Assembly (NCBI GenBank): GCA_033856275.1
Contig: JAWVFJ010000042.1
Coordinates: 1 to 63,350, forward strand
Reading direction: 5' to 3'
Origin: VRUE01 sp033856275
Lineage (GTDB): Bacteria > Actinomycetota > Thermoleophilia > Solirubrobacterales > 70-9
Length of the DNA: 63,350 bases
Shown in pieces: positions 7,565-15,472 of the stretch. The first letter of the stretch is position 1. Each line of letters begins with the position of its first letter. The position numbers and the translations under genes were made by a program. Under the pieces are notes generated by a model. It saw only the letters and a program-made list of their open reading frames with translations, did no database searches and was not told the DNA's origin.

Positions 7565-8425
7565 TCAGCCGCCGTGCTTCGGCTTGCCGAGCGGCGCCTT
7601 GTCGAGCTTGTCCGTCTTCAGCAAACGGAGCTTGAGCAGCTCGATGCGATAGGTGCGAGCGTCGGCGCCGTAGACGACGGTCTCTGGGACGCCCGGTTCG
7701 AGGGCGAGCAGTTGGCACGCCGCTGCGCCGACGACGCAGACGCCGTCGCCGAAGAGGCCGGTGACCTTGTCAGAGACGAGCATCAGGGCTCGCTTTTCGT
7801 CCTTGGTGACGCTCATGAAGGTCAGCGCCGGCACGTCACGGCTGGGAAGCATGGTGAGCTCCGGCAGGTTGTGACGCACGGAGGGCTCGGGCTTGTTTTT
7901 CTTCGATGAGACCCCAACGACGCGGACGTCGATCGCGAAGGAGTAGAACTTGATGTGGCCTTCTTCGGGGGGTTCTCCGTCGCCTTCGTTTGGCGGGCTG
8001 GTTCCTGCCGGTTCGGTCGTGGGTTCCGAAGGTTCACCTGGTTCAACCGTTGCCGGTTCTTCTCCACCTGGCGACCCTTCACCGGCCCCTTCGCCTTCGG
8101 AGTTGGCGTACTGCTGCTTGAACGGATCCTTGGGCGTGCCCGCGAGGCGGTGCCGGTAGTCGCGCAGGCCGGGCGCGGCTTTGGCGACGACCAGCGTGCT
8201 GGCCGGGGCCACGGTGCTCGGCGTCGCGATAGCGCTTTCGGTTTCGCTGGAGCCTGAATCGGAGCCGCTGCTCAGCATGATCGGCAGGGCAACGAGCGCG
8301 ACCAGCAGGATCGCCACCAAGGGCAGCAGGTGGCGCTCGCGAAGGTCGTAATAGATGTCAAGCATGAAGTCCGGGACCTTGAGCTCGGGGACTTTCAGCT
8401 CGGGTCCTTTCTTCAGCATGTTCAT
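7565..8425 (-). CDS. Pilus-operon membrane protein following PilO (PilP-position component)
   Basis: A 286-residue bitopic protein with a cytoplasmic N-terminus (repeat-like ELKVPELKVPDF), one hydrophobic segment near residues 35-53, and a low-complexity linker rich in E, P, T, S and G (about 105-155). A C-terminal globular part begins IKFYSFAIDVRVVGV. The start overlaps the pilO stop by 4 bp (ATGA), indicating translational coupling. It occupies the place of PilP in the classical pilMNOP order, but I see no lipobox and no clear PilP motif. A fourth alignment-complex subunit adapted to a monoderm is the likely role, assigned by context. Confidence 0.65.
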   Translation of the reverse strand: MNMLKKGPELKVPELKVPDFMLDIYYDLRERHLLPLVAILLVALVALPIMLSSGSDSGSSETESAIATPSTVAPASTLVVAKAAPGLRDYRHRLAGTPKDPFKQQYANSEGEGAGEGSPGGEEPATVEPGEPSEPTTEPAGTSPPNEGDGEPPEEGHIKFYSFAIDVRVVGVSSKKNKPEPSVRHNLPELTMLPSRDVPALTFMSVTKDEKRALMLVSDKVTGLFGDGVCVVGAAACQLLALEPGVPETVVYGADARTYRIELLKLRLLKTDKLDKAPLGKPKHGG

Positions 8426-9282
8426 CGGGCCGACACCGTTTCCGAAGAGGTGGCAGGCGATCCTGACGCAGCTTCGTTTGCGGCTTCGCCGGCGCCCGCG
8501 GGCGCCGCGATTGGCGACGGGGCGGCCGGCGTCGCGCCGGCGGTGATGCCTTGCGTCGGCGGCGTGACGTAGGTGGTTACCGCAAAGGTTGCTTTGAGGT
8601 AGTCGGCGGGCTTCTGTTCGCCTTCGCCTGCCTCTTCTTCGGTATTGAGGGCAAAGCCGCTCAGGGTTACGAGGCGGCCATTGACGGCTACGGTCGGATC
8701 GCCCGTATGGACAAGGGAGTCGATGCCTTTGATGAAGTCGGCTATCTGGAAGAAGTTGCCGCCGAAGGTGAGGTGGTACGGCATCACAGCGAGACCGGCG
8801 GTGCCGATCGTCGCTCCGAGTGGCAACAACGAGGCGGCCGCCTCCGTCGGGGGTACCGTTGAGGACGCTGGCACAGCGTTCGTGGAAGTGCCGGCAGAGG
8901 GAGCCGTAGGGGCGACTTCGGGGGCGGGCGCTAGAGCAGCTGAGGTTTCGCCCGAGCCTTCCAGCTGGATGTCATTGAATCTCACGCCAGCGGCCGCGGC
9001 AATCGTGTTCACCTCGACTAGAAGTGAAGAGGTTTCATCGCCCCCGGGGACCGCCTGGCCAAGTACGACGAGCTGTCGGTAGTCGGCAGGGAACTCGCGC
9101 CGGGCGGCCGCTGCCTCGGCCGCTTTGCTTTGCGCTTCGGCCAACGCGGTCTGAATCTGACCGACCTGGCTGGACAGTTCGCTGGCTTCTTCACGCTTCG
9201 GTCCGAGAGCAAGCATCCAAAAGCCAATCGCCAGGGCGGCGACGAGGAGGATGGAAACGATCAGTCGGTTAGAGGAACCCAC
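8422..9282 (-). CDS. pilO: Type IV pilus alignment protein PilO
   Basis: The frame extends further upstream over pilN, but the GTG at 9282, one base after the pilN stop, gives a sensible N-terminus (VGSSNRLIVSILLVAALAIGFW) with GAAGG upstream. The result is 286 residues: a short N-terminus, one membrane helix at about 6-26, a coiled-coil stretch (EEASELSSQVGQIQTALAEAQSKAAEAAAARREF), and a ferredoxin-like outer domain interrupted by an Ala/Pro/Ser-rich insert near residues 125-165. PilO pairs with PilN to link PilM to the outer parts of the machine. The downstream gene overlaps by 4 bp. Confidence 0.85.
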   Translation of the reverse strand: MGSSNRLIVSILLVAALAIGFWMLALGPKREEASELSSQVGQIQTALAEAQSKAAEAAAARREFPADYRQLVVLGQAVPGGDETSSLLVEVNTIAAAAGVRFNDIQLEGSGETSAALAPAPEVAPTAPSAGTSTNAVPASSTVPPTEAAASLLPLGATIGTAGLAVMPYHLTFGGNFFQIADFIKGIDSLVHTGDPTVAVNGRLVTLSGFALNTEEEAGEGEQKPADYLKATFAVTTYVTPPTQGITAGATPAAPSPIAAPAGAGEAANEAASGSPATSSETVSAR

Positions 9283-9283
9283 C

Positions 9284-10009
9284 TCAGTTGCCTTCCGTTT
9301 CCGCGGTGGCTTCAGGGGCGGGTGCCGCTTCGGCTTCCACTTCTGTTTCTTCGCTGGAGACGGGCGCCGCGTCAAAGGCTGCGACCATCTGGAATTCGGC
9401 GATGAAGTCACGGGTTTGGCAGGCCGATCCGCCTGACGTAGCGTTTTCGCCCGATTCTTCGCCGAGCGAGGAGGACTGCATGCCAACGCGGGTGACTCCG
9501 TCGATCTGCTTGAGCGCCTGTACGAATTCGGCTACCGCGTCTTGACCGGTTGTGCAGCCCTTTAGTTCCAGGGCCGGGCCGGCGATCGAACTTCGCAGCG
9601 AGACGCTGGCGGCGCCGTCGATGGAGACATTCGGACTGGCCGTTCCCGTCAGGTTGGTCAGCCAAACGTTGCTCGGTAGGACCAGGGCTAGTTCGCGCAT
9701 GACCCGCTGCCAGTCGAAGCGGCTATCGGCGAGGCTGGTAACGGTGGCGAGACGCTGCTCGCGCAAACTGTGGAACTGGGTGTAGGCGTCGAGTGCCTGG
9801 GCGCGTGCTTCGACCGCCGCCGTTTCCTCTTCGAGCTTGACTATTTCCGCCTTGCTGTCTGAGATCTGGTTGCTGGTAACCGCCAGGACCGCGACACCGA
9901 TAACGGCTGCGGCCAGAGCGCCGACAATCACGTAGGCAACCGGCCCACCGCGCATCGGTCGGCGGCCGCCGGGCCGGTCCTCCGCGGGAATCAGGTTGAC
10001 GGGTCGCAT
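9284..10009 (-). CDS. pilN: Type IV pilus assembly protein PilN
   Basis: The N-terminus MRPVNLIPAEDR is the conserved PilN peptide (consensus like INLLP) that docks into PilM. A membrane helix follows at about 25-45, then a coiled coil (SKAEIVKLEEETAAVEARAQALD) and a ferredoxin-like domain containing WQRVMRELALVLPSNVWLTNL. The C-terminal 25 residues are acidic and Ala-rich. Its 241 residues exceed the usual 180-200 mainly because of this tail. The start lies 2 bp after the pilM stop. Confidence 0.9.
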   Translation of the reverse strand: MRPVNLIPAEDRPGGRRPMRGGPVAYVIVGALAAAVIGVAVLAVTSNQISDSKAEIVKLEEETAAVEARAQALDAYTQFHSLREQRLATVTSLADSRFDWQRVMRELALVLPSNVWLTNLTGTASPNVSIDGAASVSLRSSIAGPALELKGCTTGQDAVAEFVQALKQIDGVTRVGMQSSSLGEESGENATSGGSACQTRDFIAEFQMVAAFDAAPVSSEETEVEAEAAPAPEATAETEGN

Positions 10010-10011
10010 TG

Positions 10012-11121
10012 CTAGGAATCCAGTGCGAGTCCGAAGGGGAGGGCAAGGCGGGCCGCCGCGGCCGGGTCAAGGCCGATGAGGGCTTCGGGACGCCCGATCG
10101 AGATCGGCAGGCCGAGAACCGGCTCCATGTGAGCGGCGAGACCGGGGATTGTGCTCCCCGGCCCGCACAGCACGATCCGCTGCACGGGCACCCCGCCTTC
10201 TTGGGCGCCGTAGAAGTCAAGCGAAAGACGCAGCTCATCGACCAGTGCCGAGGCACCGGTCTCAAGAGCGGTGCGAGCCCTGGCGATGGTCTCCGGGTCC
10301 CCCTCGACCTGCTCAAGCGGCAGCGCGAGGCCGACGTGGTCGAGCCACATTTGGGCGTGCTCTAGGGTCAGTCCCGTGGCACTCGCGAAGTTGCCGCCTA
10401 TGTCCTCGAGGCCTACGGGAGAGACACGGGTGAAGAGGCAGGCGCGACCCTTGGCGATGGCGAGGTTGGTGACGTCACCGACGTTGCAGTAGAGGACGGC
10501 GGCGGGAGTCGACTGGCCCTCGCTAGCAGTCGCTGGGTCCGTCGCCTTGCTGAGCGCCCGGATCATGCCGAAGGCCGAGAGATCAACGCCCACTGGTTCG
10601 AGTCCGGCGTCCTTCAGGGGTTCCAGCGAGGCCGCGATCATGTCCTGCCGTGCGGCGACCACGATCACGTCCACTTGGGGCGCGGCGCCGTCAACAGCGC
10701 CGACGCCGCCCACAACGCGGTGGTCCATGACGGCTTGGTCGAGCGGCATAGCGATCTGCTCTTGGGCGGCAAAGCGCACGGCGGCTGAAAGCTCAGCGGG
10801 GTCCTCAATCGCGGGCAGTCGTAGTGTCCTAACCACGACACGCTGATTGGCGATGCCAAGCCGCACGCGTTTTCCGAGCGTGTGCGCGTCAAAGAGCTCG
10901 CGCAGCGCCGCTGCAACCGCGCCGGGATCGATGACCTCGCCATCGCGGAATGCTTCTGGTGCGAGGGGTACGGTGCCGGCGCCGGCGAGGTGTGCATCGC
11001 CGTTGCGGACCTCAGCCGCGGCAATGCTACCGGCCTCGATCTCGAGGCCGACGAGGCCGGACCCTTTCGTCCGGCTCCGCTTCAGCGACGGAAGGTTGAT
11101 CTGGAGCGATGGGAATCTCAT
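10012..11121 (-). CDS. pilM: Type IV pilus assembly ATPase-fold protein PilM
   Basis: An actin-like cytoplasmic protein that binds the N-terminal peptide of PilN and connects the PilNO complex to the motor ATPases. The open frame begins at 11211, but the ATG at 11121 (MRFPSLQINLPSLKR) leaves the actin fold intact: GLVGLEIEAGSIAAAEV near residue 23, the paired segments IANQRVVVRTLRLP and YCNVGDVTNLAIAKG, and the C-terminal VLCGPGSTIPGLAAHM. That gives 369 residues, close to the PilM norm. The ribosome site is weak at this ATG, so the start is chosen on homology. Confidence 0.88.
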   Translation of the reverse strand: MRFPSLQINLPSLKRSRTKGSGLVGLEIEAGSIAAAEVRNGDAHLAGAGTVPLAPEAFRDGEVIDPGAVAAALRELFDAHTLGKRVRLGIANQRVVVRTLRLPAIEDPAELSAAVRFAAQEQIAMPLDQAVMDHRVVGGVGAVDGAAPQVDVIVVAARQDMIAASLEPLKDAGLEPVGVDLSAFGMIRALSKATDPATASEGQSTPAAVLYCNVGDVTNLAIAKGRACLFTRVSPVGLEDIGGNFASATGLTLEHAQMWLDHVGLALPLEQVEGDPETIARARTALETGASALVDELRLSLDFYGAQEGGVPVQRIVLCGPGSTIPGLAAHMEPVLGLPISIGRPEALIGLDPAAAARLALPFGLALDS

Positions 11122-11214
11122 GGGAGATCGGGTGGAGAACCCGCTAGGCCTTGCATCGGCCAAACGGCCAAAGAACCTTTGCCCTGGCCTACTTAGAATT
11201 CGAAATTGCAACGC

Positions 11215-12867
11215 TCATTCGAGTGTCTCTCGCCCGATCACCCAGGCGGTTTTTTCGGGCTGGATGAAGCTCGGTGGCTCGAGATAGCGAAGACGGCTGT
11301 CGTAGTTGTAGCTCTTCAGGTAGCCACTCCCTTTGCTTCCGGTGGTTCCCACGGCGCCGCGGTACTTCTGCGCGATCGCGCCATTGACTCTGAGCGTGCC
11401 GAGCTTGGCGCCGCATTTGTAGTTATCGACGATGAAGGAGTGTTCAATTGCCAGGATTGCGGCGTCGATCGTCACGTTCTGAAGTATCCCCGTGCCGTTT
11501 TTGCATTCGAATACCTTGACTTCTTTTCCTTCTTTTATTTCAGTTTTATATGGCACTGGGTGGAATATGCGGACGAAGTTGTTGGCGACGAGTCCGAGGA
11601 CACCTTCGCCTTTAAGCGGGAGTTCCGATTCGCACGATTCCATGCAGAGGTTCCCCGTGACAACGATGTTGTTATAGGTCGCGATGGTGAGCTGTCCGGA
11701 GTAGGTTCCTTCAATGAACGCATCGCCGCACCCGCTAGTTTCCAGGTTCACGTCATAGGCGACGTTGAAGGGGGAATATTTGGTGGAACAGGTCCCGTTT
11801 TCCACGTAGACAACGCCGTTGGGCGGAATCGCGCCATTGTAAAGTGGAGTGCCAACTGGCACAGAGCAGGTGGAAGTCTCCGAATATGTCAGCACCATCA
11901 TGTTTTTCCCGCTGAGGCAGATCCGAACTTGGCCTTTGAAGTGGAATTTTTGTTCGGCGATGTTGCTCAGTTCCTGGTTGCTGGGCGGTGGCGTCAGAAC
12001 CGCGGAGTTGGCCGTGAACGTGCCTTTGAAATTTTCGTTGCTGCCGCTGCAGTTTGAGTTTGAGTTGGGGATTTCCCAGGTGGAGAACCAGCCTTTGGGC
12101 GGGCCGCTGACCTCGACCGGATCGGCCGCCGAGCCACCGAGGGTTGGGCTGCCGCAGATCACAAACGCGTCGTTGGTGTGCATGGGACCGTTGATGAAGT
12201 CCCCGCTGACGAACGAGATCGTGTCGCAGTAGCCTTTTCCCGAGAGGATTTCGCTTGCGTAGCGTTCTTCTTTGATCGTTTTGCTGCATTGTTTTTCGGC
12301 CGCTTTGACCAGAGTTTCTTCTCCGTAGGTCGCCGGGTCGGAGGTCTCGCGCTGGGTGAAGTAGACGTAGTCGAGGAAGCTGCCCGGCTTGAAGGTGGCG
12401 ACGATTGAGGCTTTGGCTTTGCCGGCGAAGCCGGTGGAGCGGATCCGGAAGGTTCCCTTCAATGGATCTTTCGACTGGATCATGCTTTCGGTCGGATGTT
12501 GTTCGTCGCATTTTTGATAGGTGGTCTGGGTCGTCGAGGGAAGCAGTTCGATTGCGTATTCCGCGCCGGTGGTGCCTGGCACGGGGCGTCGTTTTTCGGT
12601 CGAGCCGACCTGGTTGACCGCGCTGGGTGGGGTGACGTTGTTGCAGGTGGTCCAGTAGCTGTTGTTGGCGTGCAGGTGGTAGGCGTAGTCGTCGATTCCA
12701 GCCTTGGCGGCCTCGTATGCCTGCTTCTGCTTGAAGTCGTATGCGCCCGAGTGGCTGTCGCCGTTGACCGCGGTCACGGCGACCAGGACGAGCATTGCGA
12801 CCAGCGAGGCGCCGATCACGGTGATGACCATGGTGAAGCCCTCTTCGCCGCTGCGCGTCACTGGCAT
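11215..12867 (-). CDS. Large PilX-like minor pilin / pilus assembly protein
   Basis: A 550-residue protein with a prepilin-like N-terminus: EEGFTMVITVIGASLVAMLVLVAV, where Gly would precede the cleaved bond. The residue at +5 of the mature form is Ile, not Glu, as in some PilX/GspK-type subunits. After the N-terminal helix (ending QAYEAAKAGIDDYAYHL) comes a long, Cys-, Asn- and Ser-rich extracellular region of over 450 residues with many short beta-type repeats and no family I recognise. Its start overlaps the PilW-like stop by 10 bp. The stretch 11490-11600 is noticeably AT-richer than neighbours. A tip or adhesive minor pilin is the likely role. Confidence 0.7.
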   Translation of the reverse strand: MPVTRSGEEGFTMVITVIGASLVAMLVLVAVTAVNGDSHSGAYDFKQKQAYEAAKAGIDDYAYHLHANNSYWTTCNNVTPPSAVNQVGSTEKRRPVPGTTGAEYAIELLPSTTQTTYQKCDEQHPTESMIQSKDPLKGTFRIRSTGFAGKAKASIVATFKPGSFLDYVYFTQRETSDPATYGEETLVKAAEKQCSKTIKEERYASEILSGKGYCDTISFVSGDFINGPMHTNDAFVICGSPTLGGSAADPVEVSGPPKGWFSTWEIPNSNSNCSGSNENFKGTFTANSAVLTPPPSNQELSNIAEQKFHFKGQVRICLSGKNMMVLTYSETSTCSVPVGTPLYNGAIPPNGVVYVENGTCSTKYSPFNVAYDVNLETSGCGDAFIEGTYSGQLTIATYNNIVVTGNLCMESCESELPLKGEGVLGLVANNFVRIFHPVPYKTEIKEGKEVKVFECKNGTGILQNVTIDAAILAIEHSFIVDNYKCGAKLGTLRVNGAIAQKYRGAVGTTGSKGSGYLKSYNYDSRLRYLEPPSFIQPEKTAWVIGRETLE

Positions 12868-13553
12868 GGCCGGCTCGGCGATCCTTCGTTGAATGACGGC
12901 GGGGTCAGGCGCAAGGTGGCGCTATTACGAACGCTGGCCGATGCCCCGGCGTCCTTAACTGGGGTGCTTTCCGGCGCCGCCGTGAGCGCAGCCCGCACCT
13001 CGACCGTGAGTGCCGCCGCCGTCGATTCGAGCGGAGTCGATTGCGGGGTAGAGGAGATCGTTCCGTTCGTGTACGTGTAGTAGCTGAAGATCGATGTGCT
13101 CGGCGAGGTGGGGCTTACGCTGGTCAGTAGCGTGCGGGTCGAGCTGGGTTCTTCGGAGAACGTCCAGCTCGGGGCCGTGCCGCCGGTCTGCTGGTAGTCC
13201 GACTGGGAAAGCGTGGTTTCGCTGAGGCTGACCACGCTGAGAACCGGAGTGGGCTGTACTGCAGACCCGGTCTGATGGATGAACCTGAGCGAGGTCCCCG
13301 TGCTTTTTTCCTGAATCGGAGCGATTTCCGGGGCGATGCATGACGAGTGAAGCTCTTCCATCAGGCGGGTGAGCACGATCCGCGCGCGCTGTGTGGCATG
13401 GACACGCGCGCTCACTCTGGCTGAGCCGTGCAGTGTGGTGAGGATCAATGCTGTCAGCGCGGCCAGAATGACCATGCCGCTCATCAGCGCTACCAGCATC
13501 TCGATCAGGGTTGTCCCGCGCTCGTCGCCGAGAGGCCTGAGACGGCTCAACAT
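12858..13553 (-). CDS. PilW-like minor prepilin
   Basis: This 231-residue protein has a class III leader, DERGTTLIEMLVALMSGMVILAAL, with Gly at -1 and Glu at +5. A helix and a Ser/Thr-rich globular domain follow. The HATQRARIVLTRLMEELHSS helix after the membrane segment is typical of PilW/GspJ-type subunits. It overlaps the preceding PilV-like gene by 7 bp and the next gene by 10 bp, so the three minor pilins are probably translated as a coupled set and form a priming complex at the pilus tip. Assignment to PilW is by N-terminal pattern and gene order. Confidence 0.78.
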   Translation of the reverse strand: MLSRLRPLGDERGTTLIEMLVALMSGMVILAALTALILTTLHGSARVSARVHATQRARIVLTRLMEELHSSCIAPEIAPIQEKSTGTSLRFIHQTGSAVQPTPVLSVVSLSETTLSQSDYQQTGGTAPSWTFSEEPSSTRTLLTSVSPTSPSTSIFSYYTYTNGTISSTPQSTPLESTAAALTVEVRAALTAAPESTPVKDAGASASVRNSATLRLTPPSFNEGSPSRPCQ

Positions 13554-14878
13554 GTCTTGGTGCTCCCGGTTTCCGACCCAGAGCTAGGCAAACTGAGTGT
13601 TTTCGAGGCGGCGGAGGTCAGGCTGTGCACCACGACTCCCGATTCGATCGCGCGGTGGTTGGTACCGGAGTAGAAGGCCGAGGCGCAGACTTTGTAGGTG
13701 CCCCAAGGAAGGCCGTATTCCGGTTTCCCGGTCGTCGAGTTGCTTTGGTGCCCGTTGGCTTCGCTGGTGTATTCGCGCTTGATCGAGGTCCCTTTTTCGT
13801 CTTTGCAGTTTTCGTCGGTAATCGTTATCAGCGCGCCGCTAACCGCCGAGCTGCCGTTTTTCACGGTCAGTTCGAGCGTGGGGACTTTGAGTTTCAGCGT
13901 CGGTTTCAGTTCTTCGCCGGGTTGAAGCGTGACGCTGGTCGTTCCGGCGCCCGCGCCGGGGTTGTTGCTTTCGCAGCTTCCAGCCCAGATGCTGACCGGG
14001 CTGATGAAGGGAAAGACCGGCGTGGCTTTGACGAGGAGTTCCCGTGCGTTGGTTGGCGTCCAGTAGTCCTTTGCGCCGAGCGAGTTGAAGACGAAAAGCG
14101 AGTCGATCTTCGCGGGTTCGAAGGTCGAGCCGCTGCCGATCCTGTTTTCGAATTCGGCTGAGACGGTTGCGCCGGTGTCGTATTCGAGTGAGAGCGGGTT
14201 GCTAACGCCTGCTTCCACCCCGGCCGTTTCGGCGTGTGGGGGCTTTCCGTCCCTGCCCACCAGGCCGGTTGCGGTGGGGGTCACCGTGTAGTTGCCCGTT
14301 GACAGGTCGGTGAAGTTGGCGCAGCCGCTGGAGTCGGTGGTCCCGTTGAAGCTGCCCGGGCCGCTGCCCGAAATGCCGACCCCGGAGAGGGCTTTGCCGG
14401 CGGCGTTTTTGGTCGTGACGATGAGGGCGCCGTGATTGGGGTCCAGGGAGCCGCTGGAGGGCGAGACGATGCTTTGGATGACGACGGGCGCAAGGCTGCC
14501 TGGCCAGGTCACCGTGGAGGTGATGCGAACGTAGTCGGCCGAGGTGCTCCCCGAGCAGGCCGATGGTTCGCTGGTCGAGTTGTTGACGAAGACCCCGATC
14601 GATTCGACCGTGAACACGGTGCCGTCGAGCGTGAATTCGTTTTTCTGTTGCAGCCGGTTCAGGGAGGAGAGTCGGAGTGAGCGCAGGCGCGCCTGGTCTT
14701 CCTGTACCAGCGCGTAGGCCTCGGAGTGGCGGCGCTCGGAGGCGGCTGAGCGGGTGGTCGCCTGCAGCAGTGCCAGTACGCCAGCGGCGACGATGGCGAG
14801 CACGAGCGCGCTGACGAGCACCTCGATCAGCGCGAATCCGTCTTCGCCATGCGTCGTCCTGCGCCCGGGTGGCGTCAT
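13547..14878 (-). CDS. PilV-like minor prepilin with carboxypeptidase-regulatory-type Ig domains
   Basis: A 443-residue prepilin: leader MTPPGRRTTHGEDG followed by FALIEVLVSALVLAIVAAGVLALL, Glu at +5 present. Beyond the usual N-terminal pilin part are two beta-sandwich modules. One, near 150-205 (ALIVTTKNAAGKALSGVGISG ... CANFTDLSTGNYTVTPT), matches the carboxypeptidase-regulatory-like/SdrD-B pattern. A second copy near 330-400 starts LELTVKNGSSAVSGALITITD. Such modules suggest a surface-exposed adhesive minor pilin. It is the first gene of the seven-gene - strand operon, so the promoter should lie in 14879-15031. Confidence 0.78.
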   Translation of the reverse strand: MTPPGRRTTHGEDGFALIEVLVSALVLAIVAAGVLALLQATTRSAASERRHSEAYALVQEDQARLRSLRLSSLNRLQQKNEFTLDGTVFTVESIGVFVNNSTSEPSACSGSTSADYVRITSTVTWPGSLAPVVIQSIVSPSSGSLDPNHGALIVTTKNAAGKALSGVGISGSGPGSFNGTTDSSGCANFTDLSTGNYTVTPTATGLVGRDGKPPHAETAGVEAGVSNPLSLEYDTGATVSAEFENRIGSGSTFEPAKIDSLFVFNSLGAKDYWTPTNARELLVKATPVFPFISPVSIWAGSCESNNPGAGAGTTSVTLQPGEELKPTLKLKVPTLELTVKNGSSAVSGALITITDENCKDEKGTSIKREYTSEANGHQSNSTTGKPEYGLPWGTYKVCASAFYSGTNHRAIESGVVVHSLTSAASKTLSLPSSGSETGSTKTC

Positions 14879-14960
14879 GCAGGGTCCATCGGATGCGCAG
14901 GAGCTTCGCTTTAGCCGGCCTTGGTGCCGCAGACGGCGATCTAGTGCGGATCGGCCAAAA

Positions 14961-15002
14961 CTTCAGTAAGTGAAGCAATGTCGCTACACTCGCTGAAGCG
15001 AG
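14961..15002 (+). promoter_or_regulatory. Two palindromic operator candidates upstream of the HxlR gene
   Basis: CTTCAGTAAGTGAAG (14961-14975) has perfect 5-bp arms, and CTCGCTGAAGCGAG (14989-15002) has perfect 6-bp arms. Both lie in the divergent interval between the first minor-pilin gene and the HxlR gene at 15032. HxlR dimers bind short inverted repeats near their own promoters, so autoregulation is likely. Control of the pilus operon is possible but unproven. Confidence 0.45.
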
Positions 15003-15031
15003 GCAATCGCCACAACCGCCCCGCTTTTGCC

Positions 15032-15382
15032 ATGAGTGCCGCTTCCAACTCTCGATGTCCTGTCTGTCGCACGGCTGAAGTCGTTTGCGGCAAGTGGACG
15101 CTTCTCGTCATCCGCGACCTGGCCGAAGGGTCTAGTCGTTTTTGCGAGCTGGAGCGCTCGCTGGAGGGAATCAGCCCGCGCACGCTCTCGCTGCGCCTGC
15201 GGGCGCTGGAAGAGGAGGGGGTCGTCGAGCGCCACACCTTCCCCGAGGTGCCGCCGCGGGTCGAGTACGCGCTGACCGAGAAGGGAGAGGCGCTGGTGCC
15301 GCTGGTCGAGGACATGCGGCGCTACGGGCGTCGCTGGCTCTTCGACGACACGTCCGCCGAGCCCGAGCCCGTGGTCGCCTAG
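15032..15382 (+). CDS. HxlR-family winged-helix transcriptional regulator
   Basis: The frame opens at 14978, but the ATG at 15032 (MSAASNSRCPVCRTAEVV) places the start at the family's usual position and leaves the palindromes upstream non-coding. The 116-residue protein has the HxlR core: CPVCRTAEVVCGKWTLLVIRDL, then SRFCELERSLEGISPRTLSLRLRALEEEGVVER with recognition helix SPRTLSLRLRALE, and wing YALTEKGEAL. Three cysteines near the N-terminus (C9, C12, C18) could be redox or metal sensing, as in some HxlR proteins. The inducer is unknown. Confidence 0.85.
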   Translation: MSAASNSRCPVCRTAEVVCGKWTLLVIRDLAEGSSRFCELERSLEGISPRTLSLRLRALEEEGVVERHTFPEVPPRVEYALTEKGEALVPLVEDMRRYGRRWLFDDTSAEPEPVVA

Positions 15383-15472
15383 CGGCGAAACCGTCTCAAC
15401 CCGCCTATTTCGCGGCTTGCGACGGTCTCGTGCCGTACGTCCTGCAAGCGACCGTGCAGGCGCAGGAGCGCC

